DNA of 64,000 nucleotides. Source: Durusdinium trenchii. Taxonomy: Eukaryota > Sar > Dinophyceae > Suessiales > Symbiodiniaceae. The notes under the pieces are model-generated. The model was not told the DNA's origin. It made no database searches and saw nothing but the letters and a program-made list of their open reading frames with translations. The stretch lies in assembly GCA_963970005.1 (NCBI GenBank), contig CAXAMN010004158.1, forward strand, positions 124,001-188,000. Direction: 5' to 3'. The position numbers and the translations under genes were made by a program. This document shows positions 11,249-21,208 of the stretch, one piece after another. Positions within the stretch are counted from its first letter, which is position 1, and every line of letters begins with the position of its first letter.

Positions 11249-11707
11249 TGGTACCTGTTTGTTTGTTTTGCATTCCTTGTTGACAAGAGTTGAGGGCGGC
11301 GATTCTTGCGCTATGGCCGGCCACCAAAGATTGAACTGATTGAACATAGATCCCATTTGACCTTTGTTTTTGATAGGAAAGACTATGTTTGGGCTCCAAA
11401 GCAGTGGTTTCTACCAAGGTTCTAGGTATATACTATATTCACATTTCAGAACGATATAATATATATATATTATACTATATTCACATTTCAGAACGACGGT
11501 GCTATGTTTTTGTTTGTGGGAGTACTTTAGCCGTAAGCTGGCCCTGATCGAATTATATACATATACCTGATCATACCTGATCTCTTGATCACCCCAGGCA
11601 CTCCATGGGCTATTTAACCACATTGACCGATTTAACCATCAACCACCCCAACTGATCGATATTATATGCTTATGGATGGAGTGGTTGGGGTACATCCTCA
11701 CGATGTT

Positions 11708-11820
11708 TGACTGGTTCAGGCCCCGAGCCAAGCGGAGAAAACTTTGCAGCGCTTGCTGCAGATGGTGGACTACTGCGAGGCATTCCTGAAGAACTGTCGG
11801 AGCGTTCGCTGGAGCGTTGA
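11708..11820 (+). CDS. Possible terminal exon, unassigned
   Basis: After a TTCAG acceptor-like site the frame reads ENFAALAADGGLLRGIPEEL and SERSLER, stopping at 11818-11820. It is Ala/Gly/Leu/Glu rich and protein-like, with no family recognised. A second short coding-like piece, AESLLYSVQEKLSNPVERTE, follows a GCAACTGCAG acceptor at about 11929. The two may instead be alternative exons of one gene. Confidence 0.3.
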
Positions 11821-14042
11821 GCGTGTTTGGTGCCTTTTGTATGTAAGTGGTTTATGTTTTGGTTGTTCATGGCATTTGTGCATAAGGTTGCATCACTTGA
11901 TGTTCATCATGTCCTAATGGCAACTGCAGAGTCGCTGTTATACTCAGTTCAGGAGAAACTCAGCAATCCTGTGGAGAGGACGGAAAGGCATTTGAGACTA
12001 CTCAGCATTCTTTAAATTAGAGTTCCGGAGCCCTCCGTCGTAGCAGAAAAAAGTGACAGAAAAAACAGCTCATCATTGCTCATCATCAAAAAAAGCGTTC
12101 ATGCCTTGAAAAAGCGTACCACTGGAAAGTCAGATGTAGCTTCATTCCACCTTATGTAGTCTTCAAGTCCATTCCCCTGCCACATGCTGGCACCCATCCC
12201 ATGCACACAACACACGCTCACAAACTACGAAGCAGCCAGCAACCCGTTACTTTGATCTTCAGTATCAACATAAACTGACTGGTGCTTAGTAGGGAATAAG
12301 GGAATGAGCCCACAATACAGATTCTATTGGATCCATTCCCTCATTCCCTGCTAAGCACCAGTCAGTAAAAGATTAAAAAAACAAACAAAAACACATCCGC
12401 CACCTTTTAAAATTGCGCCCGGGTAGCGGGAATATGCGCCCAAGTTGCGGGCACCCTTTTGGGGATAACATGTTGTAAAGCACGCCCGAAGGGTTAGAAC
12501 CAAACCCATGGTTTCATTTGCACATACTAGGAGAGGTCATATAGGATTTGCACCCGGTCCATAGGGCCCCCAAAGGCCCACAAGGGTTGATAAGGACACG
12601 GGTCAGGAACCAGTAGGCTTTAGAATTTGCCAATTGCAACACCAAAAAGCGCTCATATGTCCTGAAAAGTGTACATACCCTCAATTAACGCTCAAACTTC
12701 CAATAAGTGCTCCAAACCATGGTTTGCCAGAAATAAGTGTTACAATGGATGCTTCAGGTTACTCACTTGCACTTGTTGTAGGAGTTTTCTACCACTCAGG
12801 ATGTGACTTGATCCAATTTCCCTTAAAGGAATCCTCACCGGTAACGCGAACGAACGAACGAACAGTGCTCGACAGGAAGTCACTTGTCGACGGGCCTTCA
12901 TTTGCAGCTACTTCGACTGTGCCGCTGTGGCGCCGCACTGCAGCCCCAACGCTGCGATGTGCCGCCTGGCAGGAAGATGAAGGAAGGCCCCATATGGAGA
13001 GACATATTTGGAGTAATGTAGATAGACTTTGGATAAAAGCCTCCCCATTTCAAGAGGTGGTATTGCCAATCCATGCTTTGGGTTTTTTAATCAAGAGTCT
13101 ACATTGTACTCGGAGGTCATAAGGTTGGAACAGTTGACAGCAACAAGAACAAACATATATATATATATATATCAATGACATATCCACGGACTTGAAAAGG
13201 TTATGAGTTATGACTCAATGTTTGCGTTTCCGAATCTAAGGCCATAGATCCCTGTTGATTCGTCCTCCAGTGTTGAAGCCTAAGGCCCAAGGCTTGTGGC
13301 CTAAGCGGGAGTTGGCATACATGGTCTGTCGGGATTTGTCCGGATTGCGCATGCCTGCTCCGGAGTTCAGACCACGACGCGTCGATATATACAATGATAA
13401 ATAGGTTAAACGGTCACCGTGCTGAAGCGTTTAGGTTAGTTGATCCTTGAACTGTCCTTTCAAAAGTAGTTCCCAAGATGTCGAACGTAGCTTAATTGAT
13501 CTTTCAGTACGCAGATTATTGAATTTGATCTAAGTACACTGCAATAGATTTTTCAGTACATTTTAGTTGATTCACATATATATATATATGTATAAATATA
13601 CATATTCACATATATATATATGTTTATATTAGCATGAATCTGTCCGACTTTGCTTGTGCTTACTTCACCCGTGGAGGGTTCTCTCATGGATGTTGAGGGC
13701 ACGAAGTAACGAACTCTGGTCGTACTGATCTAGGACTGGTTGGGAAGAGCTTGGGTTGCTGTCGGCTTTACTCTTTCCCATGGATAAGTGGAACTCCACA
13801 GCGGGAGAGACAGCACTTCTGCTCTGGACGACCAAGTCTTTTTGCCAGCTTTGTGATGGAGGAGTGATTTGGATGGATTTAGATGGATCGAATGTAACAC
13901 ATGACGTCAGTGGTCGATCGAGTCTAGATATGAACTGGAAATTCCCGGCCCCGAGCCTTCAACCAGCCTTCCACCTCTCCCATCTCATTCGCCTCGAACC
14001 TCCCGAGGTGACAGGTGCCGAGCGGCGCCTGCCGCGCTGCAG
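11821..14042. other. Mostly non-coding; TIR element and AT repeats
   Basis: It holds the TIR element at 12274-12366, an AACG repeat at about 12847-12863, AT microsatellites at about 13153-13172 and 13577-13620, and a 162-residue open frame at 12634-13122 that lacks any recognisable domain and reads like chance. The piece at 11929-12013 may be an exon. Confidence 0.45.
12274..12366. repeat. TIR element, family E (93 bp, 33-bp arms)
   Basis: The left arm begins ACTGACTGGTGCTTAGTAGG. The right arm is its reverse complement with about three mismatches and ends CTAAGCACCAGTCAGT. The arms take up two thirds of the element, leaving a core of under 30 bp. It is a strong foldback structure and is non-coding. 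Confidence 0.9.
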
Positions 14043-14153
14043 GATGTGACCTTGGAGGCGCAAGGGGTGTTGCAGTTCCTCCGCGCTGCCCGCGCTGCGC
14101 GACCGCGGGGCAAAGCACCACCGGTGACGCTGCACTCTGTCAAGGACGCGACT
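14043..14153 (+). CDS. Possible exon, unassigned
   Basis: After CGCTGCAG the frame reads DVTLEAQGVLQFLRAARAAR, then PRGKAPPVTLHSVKDAT, with a helix-forming first half. GC content rises to exon-like levels across it. No family is recognised. Confidence 0.35.
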
Positions 14154-14252
14154 CCGGGTGGGGGTTTGGAGTGGTGCCACTAGGGTGGTGCCATGGGGTG
14201 AAGGAGCTTGAAAAGAGTGGCAGGGTTTAAAGTGAAAAAGTCAGCATCCACG

Positions 14253-14256
<4 letters not shown>

Positions 14257-14286
<30 letters not shown>
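14257..14286 (+). repeat. (GT)n microsatellite
   Basis: Fifteen GT units, uninterrupted. Confidence 0.9.
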
Positions 14287-14287
<1 letters not shown>

Positions 14288-14535
14288 GTCCGCTCCCATC
14301 TTGTCTTCCTATATATATTGGTTGGGCATGCCAAGGGCTAGGCTTCCCAGCTGCAGGATGGCTCAAAAAAGTCAAGGTTGATCACGAAAGCTAGCTGTAG
14401 CTAGCTGGAGTCTGTCTTGCTTTAGCAAGGAGGGTGGGAGCCCAGGACCTGAGTGCTATTACCTGATATATCAGGACTAGACCCCCCCCTGCCTCGCGGG
14501 GTTCAACTCCACCTCCTCCTCCTCCTCGGTACCTG

Positions 14536-14760
14536 CTGCTCCTGCTGCTCATCTACGCCTGGCTCTTGGCTGCTTGCTGGTTGCTGCTGCTTGCTTGCTG
14601 CTTGCATGCTTGGTGCTGCTGGATGCTCTTGGCTGCTTGCTGGTTGCTGCTGCTTGCTGCTTGCATGCTTGCTGCTGCTGGATGCTGGCTGCCTGCTGCT
14701 TGTTGTCTGCTCCGTTTTGCTGCTGTTGCTGTTTGGGGTTGTTGGCTGCTGTTGGTTCTG
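14536..14760 (+). repeat. CTG-rich array 1
   Basis: Repeats of GCTGCTTGCTGGTTGCTGCT and GCTTGCATGCTTG words. Every + frame gives Leu/Cys/Ala-rich low complexity and the - frames give Gln/Ser/Ala runs, so an open frame here is uninformative. Confidence 0.85.
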
Positions 14761-15257
14761 AAGAAAGCCTATTCGTTAGAACCGAGAGTAGTTGCATTCC
14801 CTCTGAGTCGTGAAACGATGCTAATTTCATTATATCCTTAAGAAGCTTGGACAGGCATGTACCCACCCCACAACCCCCAAGAGTACAAATCAGAATGCAC
14901 TATCCGCTATCCATGCAGATCAAAAGATGATACTTACTACACACATGAATGACAGAACCCAGTAAGATGTTTGAACGGGCTGTTTACTTCACTCATGGTA
15001 GTCCACGTTCCATGTTCGAGCGACAGGGAGCATGCACAAGCGTTGCGACGGAGTCTTCGGTCGCTGACACATGTTCGCACGCAACCCCTAGATGTCAATC
15101 ATGCACACCGCTGCTGGCTGCATCGTCAGCATTTATTCGTGGAAAAAACATATATATCAGATATATCATGTCTGTCTTTCCACGTCGCCCTTCTACAATT
15201 ACTGTGCTATTGTTCGAGACCAAATGTTGGGGCACGAAAGACTCTAAGGAAAGCTCA

Positions 15258-15715
15258 CTCTTTCCCTGCTGCTGCTGCTGCTCCTGCTTGGTAGCTGCTG
15301 TTGATGCTGCTGCTGCTGCTGCTGCTTGGTAGCTGCTGCTTAGTACCTGCTGCTTGGCAGCTGCTGCTGCTGCTGCTTGGTAGCTGCTGCTGCTGCTGCT
15401 GCTGCTTGGTAGCAGCTGCTGCTGCTGCTTGGTAGCTGCTGCTGCTGCTGCTGCTGCTGCTTGATAGCTGATGCTGCTGTTGCTTGGTAGCTGCTGCTGC
15501 TGCTGCTTGGTAGCTGCTGCTGCTGTTGCTTGGTAGCTGTTGCTGCTACTGCTTGGTAGCTGCTGCTGCTGCTTAGCAGCTGCTGCTGCTGCTGCTGCTG
15601 CTGCTTGGTAGCTGGTGCTGCTGCTTGCTAGCTACTCCTGCTGCTGCTTCTGCTGCTGGTTGGTAGCTTCTGCTTGCTGCTGCTGCTGCTGCTGCGGTTG
15701 CTGGGGTGGTTGTGT
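15258..15715 (+). repeat. CTG-rich array 2 with CTTGGTAG interruptions
   Basis: Runs of 3-8 CTG triplets are separated by TTGGTAG (rarely TTAGTAC, TTGATAG, TTAGCAG), giving a variable-length higher-order unit near 20-30 bp. The + strand (CTG)n/(GCTGCTTGGTA)n pattern is strand-asymmetric. Replication slippage is the likely origin. Confidence 0.9.
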
Positions 15716-16365
15716 GTTGCCATGTGTTGGCTGTGTTGGGGTCGTATTGGGGGGGCGCTGTTGGCACTATCCTTTTCCCTTGGCCATGGCATGTTGCGAT
15801 TCCCGGCCATTCTTTTGCTGCCTAAAGAGCCCCAGCGTTGTTTCTTTGCCTAGCTTTCGCCACCCCCTCTGGGCCACAAGTTCCAGCAGAGCCGTTGTGA
15901 TCTCGAATGGCCGAGAGCCCCTGACCAAATCGTACCACTTTGATCCGAAAAAGGAACAGCACCTAAAGAATCCCAGACTATGTTGAAAAGGTATCAAAAG
16001 GTCTTTATGTGACCTGAAAATACCTGGAAAGGACTGACATAGACTTTTACTCCGTGGGGCAAGTCTTTGAGTCTTTGGACTTGGAATGCATGGCTTTCAA
16101 TACCTTGACCTCCCCGTCTTCTAAATGAATTCTCATCGCAGGTGAGCTTTAGAGTACCTGAGTACCAAGCGAGGTGGGAGCTTTTCACCATGTCGAAGCC
16201 CTTCAATCGGCTACAAACATGGGACTTCCCTCTTTACTACATGGCCGCTGGTGGTTTGCGGCGAGAAAGGGCGAGGTCCCATCGTTGTTTGATATTTTTT
16301 GCACCGAGTTCCGTTCATCCGGACGAAGTAGCTGTTCAGTTCCAACGGCCACCGCGCTGCCATCC

Positions 16366-16427
16366 AATCCAATCCAATCCAGTCCAGTCCAGTCCAATCC
16401 ATCCATGCATCCATCCATCCATTTCCG
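16366..16427 (+). repeat. AATCC/AGTCC/ATCC tandem repeat
   Basis: A pentamer array (AATCC, then AGTCC) grades into an ATCC tetramer array, a short step-wise slippage product. Confidence 0.85.
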
Positions 16428-16475
16428 TGTGCCACTGTGTTTCTCTCGTGCGCCCCCGTTCGCCACGGTCCTCAG

Positions 16476-16619
16476 GAGGCGTTGCTGGGTTCCCACGCCC
16501 AGCGCATGGCTCCCTGGCAGGAGCTGCCGGGCTTCGGAGCCTTGCGCACCTGGACCGAGCCGGAGGTCGACCGGATCGGCGAAGGAGGGGAGCTGGATCT
16601 GAGGCTAAGGACCGGGTGA
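16476..16619 (+). CDS. Possible exon, unassigned
   Basis: After GTCCTCAG the frame reads EALLGSHAQRMAPWQELPGF, then GALRTWTEPEVDRIGEGGEL, and stops at 16617-16619. Residue use is protein-like and GC content is locally high. No domain is recognised. The overlapping alternative frame is Arg/Gly/Pro rich and less convincing. Confidence 0.35.
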   Translation, partial: EALLGSHAQRMAPWQELPGFGALRTWTEPEVDRIGEGGELDLRLRTG

Positions 16620-17021
16620 AGAGACCAGTTACTCATGGTTTGGGTTTTTCCATGTTTTTCCTGAAGTGGATGGAAGATGATGGAAGTGTTTTCCATTTTT
16701 GTTTTACGTACTTGGACTATCTTGGACTGCTGAAAACCCACTGGATGTCCCAAGCTGTGATCGACTCCACAAATTTTTAGTCTTTCGGTGCCCGGTATTG
16801 TCACAAGCTCTTGTGGGTTTGGTTCAATCCTGCTTTGCTAAGCTGTTCGAGATATGTGAAGTCAGCGAATTCAGTTCTTTTTGGAGGTTGAGGTGGCATG
16901 TGTCAGGAGTTCGACACTACTTCATAATACTTCATACACATCCTCAAAAACATCAAACTTGCCATGCTTATCCATGTTTGAAGTTCTTGGTTGGTTACCC
17001 CAAAACACCCCAAAACAGCGG

Positions 17022-17108
17022 TCTGTCAGGTCTTGCGGCTGCTGCGTCGCCTGGTGGTGCGCTCCGTGCTGGCGGAGGAGGTCACGACACCAGGCCGGCA
17101 GAGCAAGT
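17022..17108 (+). CDS. Possible exon, amphipathic helix, unassigned
   Basis: The frame reads AVCQVLRLLRRLVVRSVLAE and EVTTPGRQSK, up to AAAG|GTACCC as a possible donor. It is a strongly amphipathic basic helix. No family is recognised. Confidence 0.3.
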
Positions 17109-17115
17109 AAAGGTA

Positions 17116-17150
17116 CCCTAAACCCTAAAGCCTAAACCCTAAACCCTAAA
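17116..17150 (+). repeat. Telomere-like CCCTAAA repeats
   Basis: Five consecutive CCCTAAA units, one degenerate (GCCTAAA), sit directly after the candidate exon. CCCTAAA/TTTAGGG is the Arabidopsis-type telomere repeat also used by dinoflagellates. Shorter interstitial traces occur near 30640-30672, 37467-37487 and 56113-56137. Confidence 0.85.
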
Positions 17151-18540
17151 TGGATGGAAAGTACCTTGAGTCGACCTGGAAAGACAGTAATTACCTCAGT
17201 ACCTGCTCCCCATTTCTGGCTACAGCATGGAAAGTAGCTGCTTTTTGGGTTCGGGTCACGTGTAATTTTCGAATGGTACCAGGCTACACGTGTGTATCAG
17301 AAAAGGGAGACCTATAAAAATACACACCCAGGTGGCTGAGACCATATATATATATATATATAGATGGACTTGTTCTGTCCTGGTTGGTGGTTTCAGATAT
17401 CAATATTTGTGACGTTCAACCTTGACTTGGATTGATCCCACTGACTCATATTTCTTGTTCGTGAAACCACCAACGCGGGGTAACCAGTACCCAGACACTC
17501 CATGTAAGCCATATATGCCGATCAGTTGGGGTGGTTTGGGGGCCAATGTAGGCATAGTCCCATGGAGTGTTTAGGGTATTGTAGTGGTGGATGAACCTAG
17601 GAGAGACATGGAGAGACCCCTTTTCAACTCCACGATCATGGAGTGTTTGGGCATGGATTCATACCAGGACCCTTTGACGGGCTGTTTTGGGGCACCATGA
17701 ACCTGGACACCAAACACCAGTTGGGGGATCCTGATATCGACCCTTTGTTGTTGAAATATGGATGTCATTGACCCGCATCCAATGAGCAAATAATCCATAA
17801 GACTCATGGACTCATGGGACTGGAAAATTTGCCTATAGTAACAAGTGCATCGCTACTGGTAGCACTGACGCTACTAGGGCCCCATAGGGGCCATTGCTAC
17901 TAGATGCTACTAGATTCCTAAGGGCAATAGCTCACTTTGCCAAACATTCGGATGGTTTTTCTCCAGGGTGCTCGGTGGCCGGCTGTTTGTTTCACACACG
18001 ACCTGCGCGTCCGGCGCGTCCGGCGCGTCACCCCGTGACCGCCGCCACACCAAAACAGCCTTCTCCCGCGCAAACTGGGACGGAGTCACGAGTCGTCAAT
18101 TGGCGAAGGCGCTCCCCCCATAAGGCGCCACTTGTTTGGCATGTGTGGCATGTTTTTGGGTTGAAAGTGGACCCTGGGTGGGGACGAAGCAGGAAAGAGG
18201 GATGCCTGACTTTTCGATGTCGACAGCGATACGTTGAGACATGGGACCTACGGTCCAAGTTTGGATGCCCTCGCTGGAATGGGGTCCAAGACCTTGTCTT
18301 TGGGGCACCCCAGACCTTCAATATGGCTGTGGGTCATGGCATCAGGAGACCCCAACACGCTTTGACCTACCCAGAAGGTCAAGCTACATGGTGGACTTCG
18401 AACAATACATAAGAGAACAAACCAGCCAACTATTTCAGGGTTCCAACCACATCCTCACATGGTTGGGGTGCGTGCCAAGCGGGTCTAGCCACCTTCTGAA
18501 CCACACGTTAAACACCACCTCCCAACTCCCCATGTTTGCC
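17151..18540. other. Repeat-rich, no recognisable gene
   Basis: It contains AT repeats at about 17344-17362, the family C element at 17491-17575, and a segment (about 17745-17835) resembling 9815-9905. A GC-rich patch at 18000-18060 has a duplicated GTCCGGCGC word. No frame shows a domain. Confidence 0.5.
17491..17575. repeat. TIR element, family C, copy 2 (85 bp)
   Basis: The left end is CCAGACACTCCATG and the right end CATGGAGTGTTTAGG, nearly reverse complements. The interior contains CCATATATGCC, GGTGGTTTGGGGG and AATGTAGGCAT, as in the other copies but in the opposite internal orientation to 51636-51718. Confidence 0.75.
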
Positions 18541-18738
18541 AGTTGCTGCGTCCGCCAACGTCACCGTGGCCTACTTGATCGAGGGCAAATATGGCGAAGC
18601 CTTGCAGTTGGGGCAGCTGCGAATTCCGCTCTACCGCCCAATGGCCGCGCCTGCCTCCGTGTCCAATTCGTCCTTCGCGTCCGCGGCGGCCACGCCACGA
18701 AGGACGAAGAAGAGAAACTTGACTGGATGAACAGATGA
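18541..18738 (+). CDS. Possible terminal exon, Ala/Ser-rich, unassigned
   Basis: After TTTGCCAG the frame reads VAASANVTVAYLIEGKYGEA, then LQLGQLRIPLYRP, a Pro/Ala/Ser linker and a basic end. An overlapping frame also stays open to 18738. The segment AYLIEGKYGEALQL resembles a TPR/PPR-like helix, but one helix is not enough to assign a family. Confidence 0.3.
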   Translation, partial: SCCVRQRHRGLLDRGQIWRSLAVGAAANSALPPNGRACLRVQFVLRVRGGHATKDEEEKLDWMNR

Positions 18739-19304
18739 AACGTGATCAGGATATTTATATATTATATAGCTTAACAGTTCAAGTAATGCGCTAAGAATAA
18801 CAGGACGTTTTTTCAGTGGATCCCTGTCTTCCACCACTGGGACCGCCCACACCTACTTGGTTTGGGGCACGTCCGGAAGCACGTCTAGCGTTGATCCCAA
18901 CCAGCGACCTGCAAGCGCCACAAAATGGGTAGGACGTTGGAGTGGTACTGAGGGAGCGATCAGGAGGGAGCGAGGAAGGAGCGATCAGGAGCCAGACGCA
19001 TCAGAGCGACACATATCGGCCCTTGCTAGTTTCAGACTCCTACCACCGACAGGGGGCGTGGGAGTGGGTGCCTTCCCCAAGATGCCCAGAAATCTGCCCA
19101 TGATCATGTTCAACCACATTTGCCCGTTCACGCATCACAGATTTCACTCATCACAGGTGGGATTTCACTCATCACGACAGGTGGCTGCGGGCTCGTGTCA
19201 GGTGTGAGAGCTCATTTGGCTCTCAAGGGTCAGAGTGACATCTTGCTCTTCTTTGATAGTGGTGATTGCAAGGATCTTTCTTGTAATCTACTAAATGTAT
19301 ACAA
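18739..19304. other. No gene assigned; upstream region of the Gln-rich frame
   Basis: It holds GAGCGATCAGGAGGGAGCGA-type repeats at about 18950-18990 and a direct duplication of ATTTCACTCATCACAGGTGG at about 19140-19185. Upstream exons of the Gln-rich gene may lie here but cannot be fixed. Confidence 0.4.
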
Positions 19305-20360
19305 ATGCTCATCACAGCACGCCCAGGAAAGCTTGTGGCCAGCCCCAAGCCATCACAAGACCGGCGGAACCGCAACCGGCGTGTCTCCCAGACACAGATT
19401 CGAGCGTTGCAGTCCAGGCAATCAGGGCTGGGCCCAGGCAGCTCAGGTCAGGCAATAGCGATGGGACAAATGGCCCAGCAACAGGCACTTCACGGTGGCA
19501 GTGTGCAGCATCAGCCACTTCATCAGGGTGGGCAAGCATCTATGCAGCAGACCCAGCAATTCCAGCCACAAGCAAACAATGGCTTTGTGCAGCAGCCGCA
19601 CATGCGTGCAACACAACAGTTTCCTCAGCAGAGTAACAGTGCTTTTATGCAGCAGCCGCACATGCAGCCAACTCAGCAGTTTCCTCAGCAGAGTAGCAAT
19701 GGTTTCGTACAACAGCAAACACAGCAGCATGCAGGCGTGCAACCACCACTGCAGCAAGCTCAGCAATTCCAGCTGCAAACAAACAATGGTTTTGTGCAGC
19801 AGCCGCATATACAATCAGCGCAACAGTTTCCTTTGCAGGGAAACCATGGCTTTGTACAATCACAAGCACAGCAAGGGGGCATGCAGCCAATACTGCAACA
19901 TGCTCAGCATTTCCAGCAGCACACAAGCAATGGTTTTGTGCAGCAACCAACCCAGCAGTTTGCTCAGCAGGGTCACACTGGCCTTGTACAACGGCAAGCA
20001 CAGCCAGCAGGTGTGCAGCGACCTCTGCAGCAAGCTCAGCAGTTCCAGCCGCAAACAAACAATGGTTTTGTGCAGCAGCCGCACATGCAACCAGCGCAAC
20101 ACGTTTCGTTGCAGGGTAATCATGGCTTTGTAAAGTCGCAAACACAGCAAGGGGGCATGCAGCCACCACTGCAGCAAGCTCAGCAGTTTCAGGAGCGTGC
20201 AAGCAATGGTTTTGTGCAGCAACCGACGCAGCAGTTTGCTCAGCAGGGTCACACTGGCCTTGTACAACCGCAAGCACAGCCAGCAGGTGTACAGCCACAA
20301 CTGCAGCAAGCTCAGCAATTCCAGCGGCCAACACATCCTCAGAGCGTTTTGCCTGGCTGA
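19305..20360 (+). CDS. Glutamine-rich tandem-repeat protein
   Basis: A 351-residue frame opens at ATG 19305, although a TCACAG acceptor at 19312-19317 suggests it may be an exon instead. The first 75 residues are basic and Gln/Ser/Gly rich. From about residue 80 the protein is built of units such as QQAQQFQ..TNNGFVQQPHM and GNHGFVQSQAQQGGMQPPL, with Gln near 40 percent by eye, regular NGFVQ/HGFVQ cores and almost no charge. Such Q/N-rich low-complexity sequence is typical of prion-like or phase-separating domains and of some coactivators. No catalytic domain, signal peptide or membrane helix is visible. The function is unknown. The antisense frame over the same interval is Leu/Cys/His rich and is a shadow. 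Confidence 0.7.
   Translation: MLITARPGKLVASPKPSQDRRNRNRRVSQTQIRALQSRQSGLGPGSSGQAIAMGQMAQQQALHGGSVQHQPLHQGGQASMQQTQQFQPQANNGFVQQPHMRATQQFPQQSNSAFMQQPHMQPTQQFPQQSSNGFVQQQTQQHAGVQPPLQQAQQFQLQTNNGFVQQPHIQSAQQFPLQGNHGFVQSQAQQGGMQPILQHAQHFQQHTSNGFVQQPTQQFAQQGHTGLVQRQAQPAGVQRPLQQAQQFQPQTNNGFVQQPHMQPAQHVSLQGNHGFVKSQTQQGGMQPPLQQAQQFQERASNGFVQQPTQQFAQQGHTGLVQPQAQPAGVQPQLQQAQQFQRPTHPQSVLPG
19752..20303 (+). repeat. 276-bp higher-order tandem repeat (two units)
   Basis: The phrase CAGCAAGCTCAGCA(A/G)TTCCAG starts at 19752, 20028 and 20304, exactly 276 bp (92 codons) apart. Each unit contains four degenerate shorter sub-repeats (NNGFVQQP, NHGFV(Q/K)S, SNGFVQQP, HTGLVQ). The length is a multiple of three and the frame is unbroken, so expansion has respected the protein. 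Confidence 0.9.
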
Positions 20361-20363
20361 TCA

Positions 20364-21208
20364 GCCTGATCAAAACCGACTTTGGGGAGTGCTTTCATTA
20401 AGGCAGGGTTCAGACATGCGTGTGTAATAGGGAGACCTCCCAGTTCGACCTCCCATTTCAGAAGGGAAATGATCACCGATATTGGCCATGGTGTTTTTCC
20501 ATTATATATATATATACACATTGTTTATCTCTGTAACAATTTCATCCATAAAATCTGTCCCCCCAGGCTATAGAATGTGGAGCCCGGACCGACCATGGGA
20601 ATTTCATGGAGGATCATTGTTTCGTGTATTTCCTGCAAATGGGTGTTCTTTTGCGGAGCGATCCCTTTTCCCAAAGAGACACGACTTGCGGTCTCTGGCG
20701 AAAGTCTTACGTCCTCGCCTTCCATGGGGGAAGAAAGATACATATATATACCCTAGAGCTCCAGTCGTACCTTCGTTTCGAAGGTGGGACTGGGGTTGGT
20801 TTAGAGGGTCCGAATACCTTCTGAGGAGGTACGACTGCAGGGCTATGCAGAATTCGTAAAGGACAGGGCCGGCTGCAGAGCGGATGTCCCACACTCCGTG
20901 GAGGAGCTCTGTGTGATGCCAGCCCTAGACCCTAGGGATCCAGTCGTACGTCCTCAGAAGGTACGACTGGACCCTCCAAAGCTACATCACCAGTCTCCGT
21001 CCTCACCGTACCTGACAAGGTACGACTGGATATTTAGGGAGATAGTCAGAGAATACAACCCAGCTTACTCAGCTGGGGGAGCTCAGATTTGTGTGGGGCC
21101 TTTGGATCGGGAACACCGTCCAGTCCTTTGGCATGCATGTGTTGGTCGAGTGGGCGTTCATGTGTTCTCAGAAGGAAGAAGTTCTACAAAAGGAGATCGA
21201 TATAAATC
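20364..21208. other. No recognisable gene; hairpin cluster
   Basis: It contains an AT run near 20505-20520 and the series of GGTACGACTGG palindromes at 20761-21029. No domain-bearing frame is present. Confidence 0.5.
20761..21029. repeat. Cluster of CCAGTCGTACC / GGTACGACTGG hairpins
   Basis: Perfect or near-perfect inverted repeats of the 11-mer CCAGTCGTACC occur at 20761-20793 (stem of about 15 bp), 20940-20970 and 21006-21029, with a lone right arm at 20828-20838. Spacing is about 65-110 bp. They look like remnants of one foldback family or a protein-binding palindrome that has multiplied. Confidence 0.75.

Larger units (their letters stand above)
9137..11705. other. Repeat-rich, no recognisable gene
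   Basis: It contains an inverted repeat at 9748-9812 and a segment at about 9815-9905 that resembles 17745-17835 (shared GACATCATTGACCCGCATCC-type words). It also holds a family A element at 11146-11248 and AT microsatellites near 9765 and 11455. The 95-residue frame at 9121-9408 has two hydrophobic stretches but no recognisable domain. Confidence 0.5.
14290..16475. other. CTG-rich arrays and low complexity
   Basis: Two arrays of CTG/TGC repeats (14536-14760 and 15258-15715) dominate. Between and after them there is no domain-bearing frame. Short palindromes (GCTAGCTGTAGCTAGCTGG, near 14390) and an AATCC-type array at 16366-16427 add to the low complexity. Confidence 0.6.

Noticed and set aside
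14490-14512. tRNA B-box-like GGGTTCAACTCC
   Set aside because: No matching A box, acceptor stem or T-stem pairing around it. The downstream sequence is CTC repeat.
14549-15767. Antisense Gln/Ala/Ser-rich frames that might be polyQ proteins
   Set aside because: They come entirely from CTG repeats, break at interruptions and have no flanking unique coding sequence.
19645-20373. Antisense 242-residue Leu/Ala-rich frame
   Set aside because: Shadow of the Gln-rich + strand frame, because CAG read antisense gives CTG (Leu) or GCT (Ala).
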